64,000 nucleotides of DNA from Sycobia sp. Sy_11 (GCA_018907035.1 JACCIC010000175.1:886001-950000), one strand, 5' to 3'. Counted from the stretch's first letter, positions 1 through 13,989 are shown. The notes: generated by a model from the letters alone, not told the origin. A program made the numbers and translations.

Positions 1-534
1 AAAATGTTGCGGAAGTGTTTTGGGGAGTCTACTTTATCGCGAATGCAAGTATTTGAGCGACGCAAAGCATTCAGTAAAGGTCGTGAAATCATCGAAAACT
101 TGCCTCATGCAAGTCGCCCATCCACCGAAAATCAAGATGATGCTCATCGTTTTTTTTCAATTACCATGGGGAGGTTCACCATGAATTCGTTCCAGGAGGT
201 CAAACGGTCAATAAGGAGTTCTACTTGGCCCTTTTGAGGTGTCTACGTAAAGAAATTCGTCGTAAACGACCGGATTTGTGGTCAGATAATTCATGGTTTT
301 TTTCACCACGATAATGCGCCGGCACATTCCAGCATGATTGTGTCTCGTTTTTTGGACAACCATGAAATGAAAGTCATCGCTCAGCCACCGTATTCGCCAG
401 ATTTCGCTCCCTGTGACTTTTTCCTCTTTCCGAAACTCAAAAATCCGCTTCGGGGACCGCACCATGAGTCCATAGTCAATATCGCCAGACAAACTTTTTG
501 CGTCGTAAACAAACAGCTGACAAACACACACTAA
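1..534 (+). pseudogene. Mariner transposase pseudogene, internally deleted and frameshifted
   Basis: Three reading-frame blocks belong to one mariner transposase. Block 1 (1-150) has the typical N-terminal helix-turn-helix region: KCFGESTLSR, QVFE, then GREIIENLPHASRPST. Block 2 (168-298) resumes in another frame with VHHEFVPGGQTVNKEFY and RRKRPDLWSDNSW. Block 3 (from about 304) returns to the first frame with HHDNAPAHSS, then PPYSPDFAPCDFFLFPKLK. Second and third catalytic Asp (HHD and APCD) are present with 34 residues between them, which defines DD34D mariner. Between blocks 1 and 2 roughly 120 residues are missing, including the first catalytic Asp. The shift between blocks 2 and 3 falls in the T run at 297-303. 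The frame ends in a stop at 532-534, earlier than the usual C-terminus. It is a dead copy. Confidence 0.9.
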
Positions 535-640
535 TTGCGATATGGCGCTCAAATCTCACACCGACATTAAGAGAGGTTGTACCAATATAGGAAAAAAATT
601 TTGCCGATTCAGTTTACACGCGGAGTTTAAATGCATCATT
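1..640 (+). mobile_element. Decayed mariner (DD34D) DNA transposon, 5' end outside window
   Basis: The first ~530 bases carry the remains of a mariner-family transposase, so a Tc1/mariner element covers this stretch. Its left end lies before the window. No right terminal inverted repeat could be fixed; coding similarity fades after about 530 and a (TA)n tract begins at 658, so the right border is a guess. Mariner elements insert at TA dinucleotides, and the long (TA)n next to the 3' side is compatible with that but does not prove it. The element has an internal deletion and a frameshift and cannot encode an active enzyme. Confidence 0.85.
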
Positions 641-654
641 CCGTGTCAAATTTT

Positions 655-657
<3 letters not shown>

Positions 658-712
<55 letters not shown>
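658..712. repeat. (TA)n microsatellite, ~55 bp
   Basis: Uninterrupted TA run directly 3' of the mariner remnant, followed by a short imperfect extension (atcttcgatatatatagctata). Confidence 0.97.
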
Positions 713-715
<3 letters not shown>

Positions 716-1900
716 TCGATATATATAGCTATACTTGTAATTTTATTAGGAACGACAACTTATTAATTTGTCTATGTAGGGCGACCTTCTAGTCTATTGC
801 TTACGGTGCCTATAGACTTTTCGGTAATGGTATTTCATTAATGGGTTCGTCAGTGATACAATCAATTTTAATACAAGTCTCAGATTGTGGTCATTTAAAA
901 AAAAAACCAACTTATGATAAACTGTATAATGTATCGAAGTTTCTTGGACGGGTTCGGTGAACTCTAAAAATCACGTGTGATGTATAAAAATTCATTCTAA
1001 ATACATTTATTGATATTATCATAATAAAATTAATGAGATTGAATCGACAAAGACCCCAAGTTCGAAAACAAATGTGGAATTCAAAACAAAGAAATGGTAA
1101 CAAAACGTTGACGTTCGAACTCTTAATAACAAATCTGATGTTTTCTTCTTCCACTGTCATTGACTCTGCTGCAAGATGTCGTATAAAGTTTATAATTTTA
1201 TTAAACGACTTTTCAAAAGTTAATAACTTAATATTTCATATAACAATGTTATTGCACAATTTAAATTCATTTGATAAGAAATCAGCACAGAACAAATATG
1301 AAGCTTAAGTATTTCTTTTATGGATTTTTGGACAATAAATATCAATATGATATTTCTTGTTTTCAGAAAGGAACGTAAAAATATGAAAAACAGCCTATGT
1401 ATAGGATTGGAAGGATAATTGAGAATTATAAAATTATAAACTGTCATAATTTTGGCGATGAAACAAAAAGTATCGAATTATCTGTATTCCAAAAAATATT
1501 GCGCGAAGGAAAAAGACTTTTATGGAAAAATGTTAAATTTTGCACGAATTATTCCAAGGTGATCTTTGCTTTCACCGTGAATGCAGCATAAACGGTCAAT
1601 TTAAAAGTATAACAAGCATGTTAAAATAAATACTACGGTCTATTTTGTTTTATCTTGATGCGCAAAAGTCATAAATTATTTAACGTTACCCTGAGAGTAT
1701 AACAATTTGTTTCACCTTCCCTATAAAGATATTCTCTGGTAATTTCGCTTCAGTCTCCATATGTAATCGATCATATGCAGATGCATTAAATGCACATCAA
1801 TCGAATTCCTCCACAATTGACAATGGACCGACAATAATAACGAAAAGTAGCAATTATAAGCAAATTCGCAGCGAATGAAACTAATCCAACCCGCCGTTCC
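713..1900. other. AT-rich intergenic sequence, nothing recognised
   Basis: AT-rich unique sequence with only short random reading frames on both strands (longest about 90 codons, no known motif). No tRNA, repeat array or conserved domain was seen. Confidence 0.6.
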
Positions 1901-2138
1901 ATTAGTCTTATCACGGCTGCGCGTGCGCTGTAGCAAGGCTCTTGGAATGGAACAAAAAGAAACGAAACAAAAAAACGCATCGAACCACGCGCCCGCCAGA
2001 CGCCTAGGATATTTATAGTTTAGGTGCCGGCAAATCGGCATCGCTCGGGCGAAGCCGCAGATTATCGTCTCGCGTCTCGTAATCCTTCAAGGAGCGTCTC
2101 TCGGCGCATGAATATATGCGCGCATATACGAGTAATTC

Positions 2139-2184
<46 letters not shown>

Positions 2185-2570
2185 CCCTCTGGCTCGCGAT
2201 AAACGCGCGGAGAGAGGTTCCGGCGATCTTTTTTTCTCTTCCCAATACGCGAGGGCCGTTCGTCGTCCGACGAGAATCAAATGCGCGCGATCGCAGTGGG
2301 ATGGACGAGATGGAGGGCGGTATATATAGGAGAGCCTGGTTTACTCGCTATATATATAGCTCGGCACTGGGCGAAAGTGCATCGAACGATACAAATTTTG
2401 TACGGTAATATCGGCGCACTTCCGCTTTGCGCCGTCGTCGTTCTAAAAGCAACTTGGCTACGACTCCGTTGTACCGTAACTGGCGATCGTTTTTTTCTTC
2501 GTTTGGTTTTCTTTATCACAATTAAGCGATTCCATAGGAGCATTTTTCCGCGGACGGAATGAATGGTCTT
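1900..2570. promoter_or_regulatory. CpG-rich island with two TATA-like motifs and a (TA)n tract
   Basis: Base composition rises sharply against the AT-rich flanks and CpG is frequent. A TATATATAGG motif lies at 2321-2330 and a perfect palindrome GCTATATATATAGC at 2347-2360. This could be a core promoter or open-chromatin element, but no credible coding start follows on either strand, so promoter function is inference only. Confidence 0.25.
2143..2182. repeat. (TA)n microsatellite, ~40 bp
   Basis: Sits inside the CpG-rich island, flanked by GCGC-rich sequence on the left and CCCCTCTGGCTCGCG on the right. Confidence 0.97.
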
Positions 2571-5500
2571 AGATTTATATATTTACACCCGCGCGTTATT
2601 TCTATTTGTCTTTATTTCTGACGATGGCCGTGGACTACCAACACGTTTACTCCTCGGCTTACGATGGAAATTGGTACAATTGTATTTTTTTTAGAGCGTT
2701 AAGGATATCATATAGTGGCTATTAGAAGATTGCACATCACGATGTGGAGTATTCAAAAGTAAAATAACAGACTCCAGAAAAATACTTGATAAAAAAAATT
2801 TATTTAGGAGGAGAAATAAACGTCTGACCACAAATACGAGCGTTAAATGACGAACTAAACTGTTTCAAAAGAAACAGTTCTGAAGCCCTGCATTGCTATA
2901 TAAAATCGATCTATAATTCCAGGCATCCAAAGAATAAACACGTAAGCCATATTTCGGATCTGCTCGTTAAGCCCCCACGCTAATGAAGGAAGAACCTATA
3001 AAATAGATGTTAAATGCGCGTACATTTTTCTCTAGGACTCACAGACAATTGTTCCTTTGCAGACGCAGTTGCGCACTGAGACATACATACCCGATGCTAA
3101 TTTACATTTTACAGGTGCAATATAGTTTTCGTATTGGAACGGGCTCGTAGAGATGTAATTCGATGAATATTTGCTGCAAGTGTTTAGAAGAATGCCTTCA
3201 ACGGACGGAATTACATAAATATACACACAAGTACACATCATATCTATACAGATACAAACATGTATATACATTATACACATACCTATGTATTTTTGAAGGC
3301 TTATCCATTATTAAAATAAGTACATAAATACCGATAATACATAATGAAGAAACGAAGGCGCGTTTACTTGAGCAATCGTACACATACGCTACACAAGAGT
3401 ATGAAAATCATTGGGCGCTCAGAACAATAATAAAACTTCTAAAATACATATTTTTAAAAGCGTAGCGACACAAACCGTAATTAAACCACTCGGACCTATT
3501 CTACGATCATATAGCTAATCAAATAAATAATCCGATAGTGGCAATTATCGAAAATTTGCATTACGTAGTAAAAATGAAGATGAATCCATAACAACCCTAT
3601 GGTTAATACCGCATCAGTATCAAGGATCCAATCATCGTGAAACCTATATTTTAGGAATATTCCTCGATTTATATTTTAATTATATACCAAATTTTGACCA
3701 AAGCATCTACGATTTCTAAATCCTGACTGATTTACGTACGTGTGATTGTCGGCAAAGAAGGCAGGTATTCAATTATTCAATTTTCCTTTCACAGAACCAC
3801 AAATATATAGATAAACTTTTATAATAAATTTATGTTATTCAATATGATATATTCTTCTATTTGATGTATCAAGACAATCTGTCAATTTACGATGCCTATC
3901 TTGTCAAGACGTTATATCGCCAGTATTTAATTGAAATGCGCATTAGCTTATATTGCGAGGGTGTGCTAATTTACGCGAGTAGCATTCAGAAAACGAATGC
4001 ATATGAAGCCGAATTAAAAGATAATACGCAAACAGATCGTTTATTGTGCAAATAAAAAAAAAACATTTATTAGCGAGCTAAAGGTATAACGTAAACAAGA
4101 GACGCACGCACAAATCGATACGAGATGATAAATTATCTTATAATTCGATAAAAATCAGCACTTTATTCATCAAGATGAGAAAGTTAGCAACGCAGTCGAA
4201 AACTTATAAGAGCTATATTTCTACATAGGAATCGGGAATCGGCCATTAATTGACGTTGACAATGTAATGGACTTCCGGTCTGAAACATTTTATTAAAACT
4301 AGCATACCTTATTAATTTGACAGAATTTACAGTCGAAAAAGTCTGCTTTATGTTCTCTTTACCATGCCGTTTAATTGTATCTTCAAATTCTGCATTAATT
4401 AAAATTAAGTTTTGAATCGACTAAATTGATTTTTCGTATGTAGACATTAAGTTTTTTATTTTTACTGTTTGTAAGTATTAATGCAAAAATTAAAATGACA
4501 ATATTATCGAAATATTCCCCCAATGAACAATGATACTGACATCGTTTTTCGATAATAACACTTTAATTAACTGTATAGTATCAATTTAACGATTGTATAT
4601 TAAATATAAACGCATTATAGGCAATGTCATCAAATCAATTAGAAACTATATAGTAGATAACACATGAAGGATGAACCGAAACAAGAGCGAAGTTGACGAG
4701 TACCACCTGTTTATACGAACGAGAACTGATATCAATAAATCCTGATGTTATTAGATCTTCGTAATGCAAATCTCCATAATACAAATCCAATCCTGATTAA
4801 TCGATATTAGTATACTCACACGGTTGGTGCGATCGTTTACGGAACCAGAAAATCAGTTAATAGCGGCAGCGACGACCAAATTCTATTATCGAATTATTGC
4901 GTCGAGACCTTGGATAAGTTTCATCGATAAGGGGTATTTTGATTTGTACGCCTCCTCCGCGCCGCGACGTTTTGGATACTGAACAATGAGACTTACGTCC
5001 ATTGTGCTGTTAGCGTGAATCATTCTTCAAAACGTATACATAGACGCGCATTTTTACGCCAATATGCGTTGCCAGTCGTAGTACAGTGCGCGTAGATATA
5101 TAGATGATTTTTATTTACGAAAGTGATGAAGATGGACGGCTTTGGAATAGTTATATTCCATAAACATTGATTATCTTCTAAAGTACGCGTTGAACGTTAA
5201 ACAACTACGATCAGTTATAAGAGTAATTCGGAAGTGTGATTGAAAATGCAAAATTTTGTCTATAACGTTTGAATAATCAACAAGACAGTTAAATCACTAA
5301 TTGCAATTTTGGTAGTTAATTTATAGTTACAAAATATTATTTTATTCAATGCAGTGTTGTTGTACAGTTTGTAAACTTCTATTTAATGTATCAATTCAAA
5401 CTATTAGTAACTGAGTTTACATAGCAAAAAAAGTAGTTTTTATTAACTTCCATCAAGTTAAATTATAAAAATGAATGTAATTCGGTAATCTGACGTTCGC

Positions 5501-8090
5501 ACTTCAGTCATTAATAACTCAAAGAAGCAATCGTCCGGATTGCTTTTCTTAAAAATTTCCTTTCAGCGAGAAGACGATATATTGTAACAATAAAGCATTT
5601 GATTGTTGATACAGCCTGTTTGTTGACATTAAACCTTAGAGGACAATTTCAACGATATTTCTATTGATATATGAAGAACCAAGTTTAAGCTCATTTATAA
5701 ATACTCTATATCCGAAAATCAACATCCATTGTAAATGTTGGCTTAAAAGTGCGCCAGATTTTATTTGAGCGTGTTCGGTAAGGCGCATCACGAAGTGGAA
5801 CACATTTCATTCGAGTAAAATCTTGTAAAATTTATCACGAACACATATAAGGAAAGTTTAGTAAACTATATATATATATAAGTTCAGAGCAGTGGTAACT
5901 CAGCGTGTTCAGAACGTAGATTACGGAAGTCACCCAAAAGCGAATCTAATGGACCTGGTTCTAGGATGTAGTGAATCTGGTTTTAGGAGAAAAGTTAGTT
6001 GACGAAAGTATTTATATATATACTCGATATACTTTCAGGATTGAAACATAAGACTATGCAAACGATTGATTCAACATAAGAAGAAAATTGGAATTTTACT
6101 CTGAAGTTTTCTTCTAATTATAGGCTTTATCGACTTTTGCACTATATTATTCTTAAGTTATACTTTTATTATAATCTTAAATATATGTAATAATTATTTA
6201 TATCTTCTTCCTATTAGAATCCTGTTATTAATTGTGCTTAGAAAGGAAATATATGGATACATTGTATCCTGAAGATTTATTAAATGGATGTAGGGCTTAA
6301 GGCTGATAAAAATTGTCATAGGTAATCCAAAAATAATCATGAAATGTTTTAAGAACACGAGGGCAGCTGCACTTTAACATTGGTAAAAGGCTAATATTGC
6401 AGTTCGGACAATACTATACAAAATAATTTATTAGCTTTCTCCGCTACGATCAATGCCTTTTATTAGTCCCTGTTATTAATTCTAGACAGATCGTTGCATA
6501 TCGCGTTCACAAAAATATTCTTCTTAAAACAACTGTCGTAATACAGGTTCGAAGACTCAAAAAATCTTGTATTCTTAGAAATTCTGCACACATAATTATT
6601 AAGATTTAATTTTTACGTTATGGAATACGCAATAAATTAAAATAGTATGTCATTGCTGCAAATTCTTCAATATATCGAACGTTTCTTGAATTGCAGAAAT
6701 AAATATTTGATAACATTTCCGAATGTATATAATATGCTCTCAAGTGTACAGTAAAACAATTTACGGCTACTGATTTACTTTAGCACGATAAAATGTTCAT
6801 TCCATTTTCATTTCATTGGTTCTCGCGCAAAGATAAAACGAAATGAATGCAGCGAATCAATGACGCAATAAAACACGAATAGAATTTGCAATGGTGTCGA
6901 ATATACTTTTTATGGGGATTCCTAATGAGTTCACGATGATTCCGTATACTCCAAAAGTTTATTTTCTTTTCGAATATGTGAAATTAAAAAAAAAGCGTGT
7001 GCCATGATATTATATTATTGAAGTATCTAGAGATAATTAGATAATGGCACAGTCTCGACACTTTGCAGATTCTGATAAGCTGTCATAGATAAAATGAGCT
7101 TTAAGAGTCAAATGAGGGTTATAATACTGTATTGTGCAAAGAATAGGCTCTGGTGTTTCCTTAAAGTATCAAAATTAATATTATGCTTAAATTGTCTCAT
7201 ATTTTCTATCGGGTAGAAGTATCATTTTCTGAAAAGCATTATTTGTCATGACACAACACTTTCCTCCTTTGTATAGTAAAATAATAAGTGTAAATTCTCA
7301 TGATTAAAATAATCAGTTGCGATTACTTATAGTCTCTAAATTATTTTCGAAACGTAATTTTTGTTTTGCTCAGCTGATAATTGAACGTATAGAAGACAGG
7401 ACAAGTACACGAACTTTTTAAATTGTAGATTATGAAATTCGGTAATTCAGGCAGGTGTTGCGTTGTATACTTCGTTGGATTCCTTATATTTTCTGTCCTA
7501 GGGGGGGGGGACAATTTTTTGTTTTTGCAAGCGCTATTGAGTTGGAAAAGGGTCCCCGCTGCGTGAGTTTTTTCCCCTATTTTACTCCCAAGAAAATGAA
7601 AGTGGCAGAGTATTACTACGGCCAGAAAAATGGTGAAAATTTTCCACGTACTTTCGTCGCGCGAAAGAAAAAATCATTATCAAAGAGGCATTAAATGATT
7701 TGGCGAACTATTTGCTCGAATAGCTTGATATTGAATTACGTTTCAAAATGATTCGAATGTAAATCATAATATAAATTTTTTTTTTTTTATTACATTAGAT
7801 AGAAATTGCCGTAATGAAGCTCTGTTATTGTATAAAGTATAAACTACGTGCCGTTCGACAAGCAGCAGAGAGTTTCGCAAGAAATTAATATTAATAGTTA
7901 TTTCATTTGCACAACCTAAAAGATCAATGAAGCCTGACGAGCGGGAATTATCGCTCTTCGCGTTTCCTTTTTATTGTACAAATGGATTACATCCTATGAG
8001 TCATGCCAAAATGAGATAGGTTCGTTGGACTTTTCAATAGTCAACTAGAACTGTACTTTATTGCCTCCTCGCTCCTTTCTCGTATACATA

Positions 8091-8093
<3 letters not shown>
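2571..8093. other. 5.5 kb AT-rich gene-free stretch
   Basis: No reading frame with recognisable protein motifs, no tRNA-like fold and no long microsatellite. Small local features are a G10 run near 7501-7510 and short homopolymers. It is the longest stretch of the first 15 kb without a (TA)n tract. Confidence 0.6.

Positions 8094-8141
<48 letters not shown>
8094..8141. repeat. (TA)n microsatellite, ~48 bp
   Basis: Pure TA run between CATACATAATACA and TTCACAGTACTC. Confidence 0.97.
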
Positions 8142-8143
<2 letters not shown>

Positions 8144-8834
8144 CAGTACTCATCGTCGTACGATCCCAACGAAACTAGTTCTGCGCGTTTAATTTAATCT
8201 GTTCACTACATTTTATCCGAAACATTAAACTGTTTCGCAAAGTCGAAACGATGGACTAGTTTACACATACCGACAGAAACACAAACAAACAAACTGTGTG
8301 TGTGCGCGCGCGCGCACGTACATACACACTCTATTATTTAGAAAAAAAAATACCGAAGAAAGCCAAGATGTTTTTATTTACAGTTAATCGTATAGTTAAT
8401 TATCAAGCTTATACGAAATAATTTTGATTCGAAATATAAAGATATAAGTAAAAAAATATTATCTAATTATATAGTATACAAAAGCAAGTTAAATATTAAA
8501 TTAAATTAAACGTACAGATTCTTTTTTTTTAGATAATATAGAATTAAAAGTGAGTAATCGAAACTTGGATAATATGTGTAAAGTAATGACGGTATTTTTG
8601 ATCGCTCTTCGTGGAATATTTATCATATTTAGTTGTTTATAAATTGGTTCATTCAGATAACTCTAACGAAATACATGGAACAGTGTATAATCCATGGAGA
8701 TGATAGATTTACAGTGCTGCGTATTCCGCAAGGCTATCATAAAAGCACAACCAAAAACATGTAAATATGTGTATATTCTTTGTTAGATGAAGTGAATCGA
8801 TGTCAGTCTAGGATATAGGAAACTGACACGAAAT

Positions 8835-8837
<3 letters not shown>

Positions 8838-8889
<52 letters not shown>
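8838..8889. repeat. (TA)n microsatellite, ~52 bp
   Basis: Pure TA run, 0.7 kb downstream of the previous one; unique AT-rich DNA lies between them. Confidence 0.97.
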
Positions 8890-8892
<3 letters not shown>

Positions 8893-9024
8893 ATGCATAC
8901 ATACATTTCTAAATGTGCACAATGTATCGGTTTATAGAGTGAGTTAAGAGCCCTTTATACGCAATGTATAATTAAACCTCTATCAGCGCTCGTCATATAG
9001 AGCCGCAACCTGTTCTCCCGGTTC

Positions 9025-9180
9025 TTATAAAATAGCGGTGCTCGGTGCTGCCCCCCCTCCTCCCCTCGTTCACCCTCTTACCGACCGTCTGACCGTCTGG
9101 CTTCCATCCTTACGCGCGAGCAATAGTCCGTCCGTACGTTTACTTCTCTTCCGACATTGTTACATTGTCCGTAATCTATA
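9025..9180 (+). promoter_or_regulatory. Possible TATA-type core promoter in C-rich sequence
   Basis: TATAAAA at 9026-9032 is followed at about +15 by a C-rich tract and a short tandem GACCGTCT duplication. No coding start with a credible product follows within 1 kb, so this may be a promoter of a non-coding or distant transcript, or chance. Confidence 0.15.
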
Positions 9181-9274
9181 GTTTATTTAGGTGCTTTCCT
9201 ACAGACATAATATCGATGTGTCAAAAGCAAGTGCACAAACTCTCGCAGTGTTCGGCGGTAAAAATGTGCTCATT

Positions 9275-9276
<2 letters not shown>

Positions 9277-9317
<41 letters not shown>

Positions 9318-9342
9318 TGTGTGTGTGTGTGTGTGTGTGTGT
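9277..9342. repeat. Compound (CT)n-(GT)n microsatellite
   Basis: CT run at 9277-9312, then GAAT, then GT run to 9342. Confidence 0.96.
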
Positions 9343-9808
9343 CTGATATAAAAATAAATAAAAAATATAAATGTATGTAATAAACAAATTACTGAAATCC
9401 AGTGTAAATTCAGTGAGGGCATCAAATTTTTAAATAGAGCATAATTGCATGCGTGACCGGGAACGTCTAGTCTTCTTATACAAATCTGTAAATTATAGAA
9501 TCGGCGAAGACTGTACTTGAGAATCCCGTGTTAATTTCCAATCATCAATACCGACAGTGAAGAATGGCTGAATCTAGACTAGATTCCAGTAATTTCCGCT
9601 GATTAAACTTAATGGAGAGTGAAACGGAGTGAAAATTATTATCGAAAAAAATTATTGATAGATACATAACATCTAAAGTAACATATCGATAATTCACTAT
9701 GTGTTTATCCGCGCGAATTTTTAAGCTGGCGTATCCGGACTGATAATCATCCGCGAGTGTCTTGTATGTGCGCTCCGCGGTTAATGAAGCATACGTAGGT
9801 ACATCCAT

Positions 9809-9810
<2 letters not shown>

Positions 9811-9839
<29 letters not shown>
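9811..9839. repeat. (CA)n microsatellite
   Basis: CA run of about 28 bp, preceded by ACACGC. Confidence 0.95.
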
Positions 9840-10021
9840 AAACTACACTAAACCAGGACCGCTGTTCTAGCGGTACCGTACACTCCTTACATATATTGCC
9901 TTGGCTCTCTGCGGTTATAAAGAACGGCGAACACACGCAATTTCGCTCAGCCACGGCAGCGGGGGGCAGATTACAATTTTCATCTTTGCTTTATACATAA
10001 CATATATACATACATATATAC

Positions 10022-10026
<5 letters not shown>

Positions 10027-10076
<50 letters not shown>
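10027..10076. repeat. (TA)n microsatellite, ~50 bp
   Basis: Preceded by an imperfect CATA/TACA stretch from about 9998, so the array is about 78 bp including degenerate units. Confidence 0.97.
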
Positions 10077-10078
<2 letters not shown>

Positions 10079-10539
10079 GCGATCGAGCAATACCGCAATA
10101 TTAACCCAGAATCTCATTTTATTTTTGTTTTCACAATAAACGCGTCTAGACATATTGTCACATGTTCATACGATATTTATGCCGATTTATGCTCCAATTG
10201 CGTTCAATTATGATCGTATGCAGGAGTTGTTTTTACAGGAACGGTGTAGTCTATTTTCGTTATTTTTATACCGGCTCGCTTATATATCACCAGATATCAC
10301 GTATACCATCGACGTCTGATCCACTGATCGGCATGGCGATGCCCTGATGGATTTGATCAATGCGGACTAATGATTTTGAAAACGAGAACATCTTTTTAGG
10401 TCGTTTTAATATCTAAAATAAGAACGAGAATTAGCCGTAAACGACCGCGCAATACAATCATAGTCATATAGACGTATTTTCGTAATAAAAAAACAGGGAG
10501 AGGTACACCAAATACTGTCGATTTCAGTATGTACATCCT

Positions 10540-11060
10540 TGTCCACCTAGTGCTCACACACGCACAATACGCGCACGCGCGCGCGCGCGCATCGCACTGA
10601 CGGACACGCAGCGGAAACCTCTTTTTGTACCACCGTAACATCGCAGTTTTCACGGCTTATATCGTGTTGCGCGCAGAAAGTTATATACATGCATCGCTCG
10701 GCGCGCGCGCGCGCGCGCGCGTGTAGCCCATGTATACGCGCGTGTAAGGCGCCAACGTGTAAACTGACGGAAACATTGCACAAAGTCGAATCGTAATTGA
10801 AAGCGCGCGTACGAGTCGGCGCGACAGACGTATAATACGCGCGGCCCAAGACGAAGGGCAGAAACGACAGTTATTAGTAGCGCTCGAGCTATAGCGCTAT
10901 AATTGCGCGAAGCCGGTTCGCTTCCTATTGGGATTCCTACCACTCGGCCAATGCGGCGAAGCGATCAGCGTCGGCAGCGGGAAGCGGGAGCGCGGCCATA
11001 ATAAATTCACGATTAGCAAAAGGAAACTGGGTCGCGCGCTTAGAAGAACTCACGCGATGC
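10540..11060. other. CpG-rich island with alternating CG runs
   Basis: GC-rich block containing purine-pyrimidine CG runs at about 10576-10590 and 10700-10722. Such runs are good Z-DNA formers in general. Reading frames on both strands are rich in Arg/Ala because of the CG repeats and show no domain. Confidence 0.35.
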
Positions 11061-11144
11061 CCTATAATAGTCGAGAGTATAATATGCCGGTAAGCGCATA
11101 TATACATATATCCATATATATACGGTTTGTGTGTGGGTGCGTGG

Positions 11145-11149
<5 letters not shown>

Positions 11150-11182
<33 letters not shown>
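11150..11182. repeat. (GT)n microsatellite
   Basis: GT run of about 32 bp preceded by degenerate GTGGGTGCGTGGGTGCGT. Confidence 0.96.
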
Positions 11183-11476
11183 TAGCACCGCGCTTGTACT
11201 TGGCAATGAAAACGCGCTCTCGGGGTGCGTGCATTAAAGGTGCACTTATTATACACGCCCATGCGTACGCAAGGCACGCATGCAGCATGTACAGGCGCGT
11301 GTATGTACATGGTATGTACACATATGTAAGGTACACGAGCGAGTCAAACGAGAGCGGAGGCTGCGTACATTTTAAAAGATGGAAATTATTGATTACGTAT
11401 ACGTATATATAATTAGACATATTAATACGTAGAGAGAATAGGAGCAAGTCAAATTGCTATATATGGAGTGTAATTT

Positions 11477-11522
11477 ACACACACACACACACACACACAC
11501 CAACACACACACACACACACAC
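11477..11522. repeat. (CA)n microsatellite with one interruption
   Basis: Two CA runs separated by a single CAA unit near 11500. Confidence 0.96.
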
Positions 11523-13904
11523 ATATATCGTTTGAAGTTTCAAGAAGATTTCACAGAGGCGGAAAGTTAAAATGAAATAAAGGAAAGAGTATATCCGGGG
11601 TTGTAAAAAGGATTACTAAACAGTTTAAGGATGAATGAATAAGACTTCGAAATATGTTTTTAGTGGTCCTGTGTATAAAAATATTCAAACAGACTAAAAT
11701 CTATATTGCTTTTGTTAATTGCATACAGTTGTTCGCCTCCACTATGAATCCTTTAAAATAAGGAGATACGGAAGATAATGTTTGAAACAATTTCTTTTAA
11801 TGATACAAAGAGGGTTACTTAAAGAATGCCTTGAAATTGACCGTAAAATCGAATGTACGCGTCAATTCCTTATCAAAATAGGTTATGTAAAATAAGTTGT
11901 CGATCTGCATTCGATTCGAAACTATCTGTTTTGTACGAACAGTTGATATCAAAATGTCAATCCGCTTTGGATCCAAGCTTAAAAATATACAGAATTTCAA
12001 ATAATTCCGACATTCATTACGAAAGCGATATATAGATAGCCAGTGAAATGATTGAATTTGAAAATCAGATGTACGAGCAAAATGGGGATGGAATATCTTG
12101 TCGAAAGTATAATTGCTTTGCCCTGCCCCCCCCCCATCTCGTCTAGCCCCGGTTTTTCATCCAAGATACTTTTCAATATGAAAAAATATGCTATACACAT
12201 ATAGTACATGTACAATTGCTTCTAAGCTTTTACAATACTTATAGATATTTCGACAACTCGCACGTGTAGAGCTACTCCGCAGCATAGACGATATTGGCCT
12301 GTGCATTGCAGTGATCATTTTTAAACTTTATATAATGTTAAAATATATATATAGAAAAGGAAGTATCTTGGACGGACAAACATCCCAATGGAGAAGTGGA
12401 TGAAGATGAAATGACGAACTAGAAAATGCCGCGTTACTGTGTAAAATAAAAAATGTCGACGAGTAGGTAACTGACGTTCATGAAGCATTTACTAAATAAC
12501 TTAGAACGACACGAATGAGAAATAGATTTTTATTAAAATAAAATGGAATCGAGTGAAAGTTCGCTGGTAGACAGAGATAAAGATTAAATGCATGATGCAA
12601 AGGCCAAGGGATCGATAGTCCCTTCCTATTGAATCCGCCAACCCCCCCCCCCCGCCCCCGCCAAACTTGCTGGAATTTTGCGAAGGTACGTCAGTCAATG
12701 CCGCAGAAAATTTGAACGGGACGCGTCGAAATACAAAAGCCCCCTATCGGCAACTTCGTCGTGGACTCGCGTTACGTTCGGCAATTACAGCGCAACGGAA
12801 CCGAATCATAAAACAAGGCACGCTGTGCACAACTAAAACTGACGTTGCCCGTGAACCAGCAGCTGCTGCTTGAATTTTTTTTATATACGAGTCTCGTGCG
12901 ATTGTCGAATAAAAGAAGGAATAATAGTTCATTTTTCCGTAATTAAAGCCCCCGGGGCCCTGTAAATATAGAGATGCCTTGCTTTTGATATTTCAATAAA
13001 CAAGTGTATTTAAAACAAAAGCCGAATGTAACGAGAGTCGAAATGTATTTTATTTTTTCTTTTGACTTTTTTTAACAACTGGCGATGATTACAAAATTCC
13101 GAGCGACTCGGTTATGGGGGGAGTGTTGAAAAAAAAAAAACAAAAATTTACGACTGTTCCACATTCCTTGTCGACATTCACAGTGCGCATTATAATTTAC
13201 TATACTCCTTAAATTCTTTTTAAGCATTCGCGTCAATGCACAGCCCTACGATGAAATTCTTTAAAATTCTTAATTAAGCTTCGGGATTACGAAGTAATAG
13301 TTTATTAATATATATTATATCGATATATTCGATAGTGTCAGCAAAGTATGCTAAATTCAAACGCTACTTTTTATACATCAACCATTGAATTAGACCTTCT
13401 GTTATATACATCCATCATTATGTATAGATGTAATGATAGATATGCAACACAGACATATAGGTTATAAATTGAAGCATCAAACGTTTTCCAATTGACTTTA
13501 TGTCTAAAAATATGTCGGACGTAGAATAATTATTGAACCTTCAGAAATGTGAAGAATAATGATAAAAAAATTAATTAAATCCTTCTAGATCTCCGAGTGA
13601 ATCATATCGCCTTAATTTCACAAAATGCAAAGAAATCGACAATTAAATTTATAATAATCGGGGGGCAACGTTAATTCACCACCGATTATTATTGTGCGCC
13701 TTATCATTATCGAGAAATGCTCTATGTATCGATGGGATCACGTGTATATATAGCCTTCTACAGTAATCATCATCTTGACAATAAAATTTCTTTATTCCAG
13801 ATCGGTATAAGATACGTGTGTATATATATCGACGCCAATATTCTAATATGGGAACGCTTTGCTTTGTCCACGACGCGGCCAAACCAGGTCAAGATCCCGA
13901 CCAC
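11523..13904. other. AT-rich gene-free stretch with C-homopolymer runs
   Basis: No credible gene. Contains C runs near 12124-12135 and 12642-12660 (C13-G-C5), the second giving G-rich sequence on the minus strand. Confidence 0.55.
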
Positions 13905-13989
13905 TCTCTCTCTCTCTCTCTCTCTACGACTCCCTCTCAGCCTCTCTAGGACTCCCTCCCTCTCGTGTATATATATATATATATATATA
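13905..13989. repeat. (CT)n then (TA)n compound repeat
   Basis: CT run 13905-13925, imperfect CT-rich linker, then a TA run 13968-13989. Confidence 0.95.
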
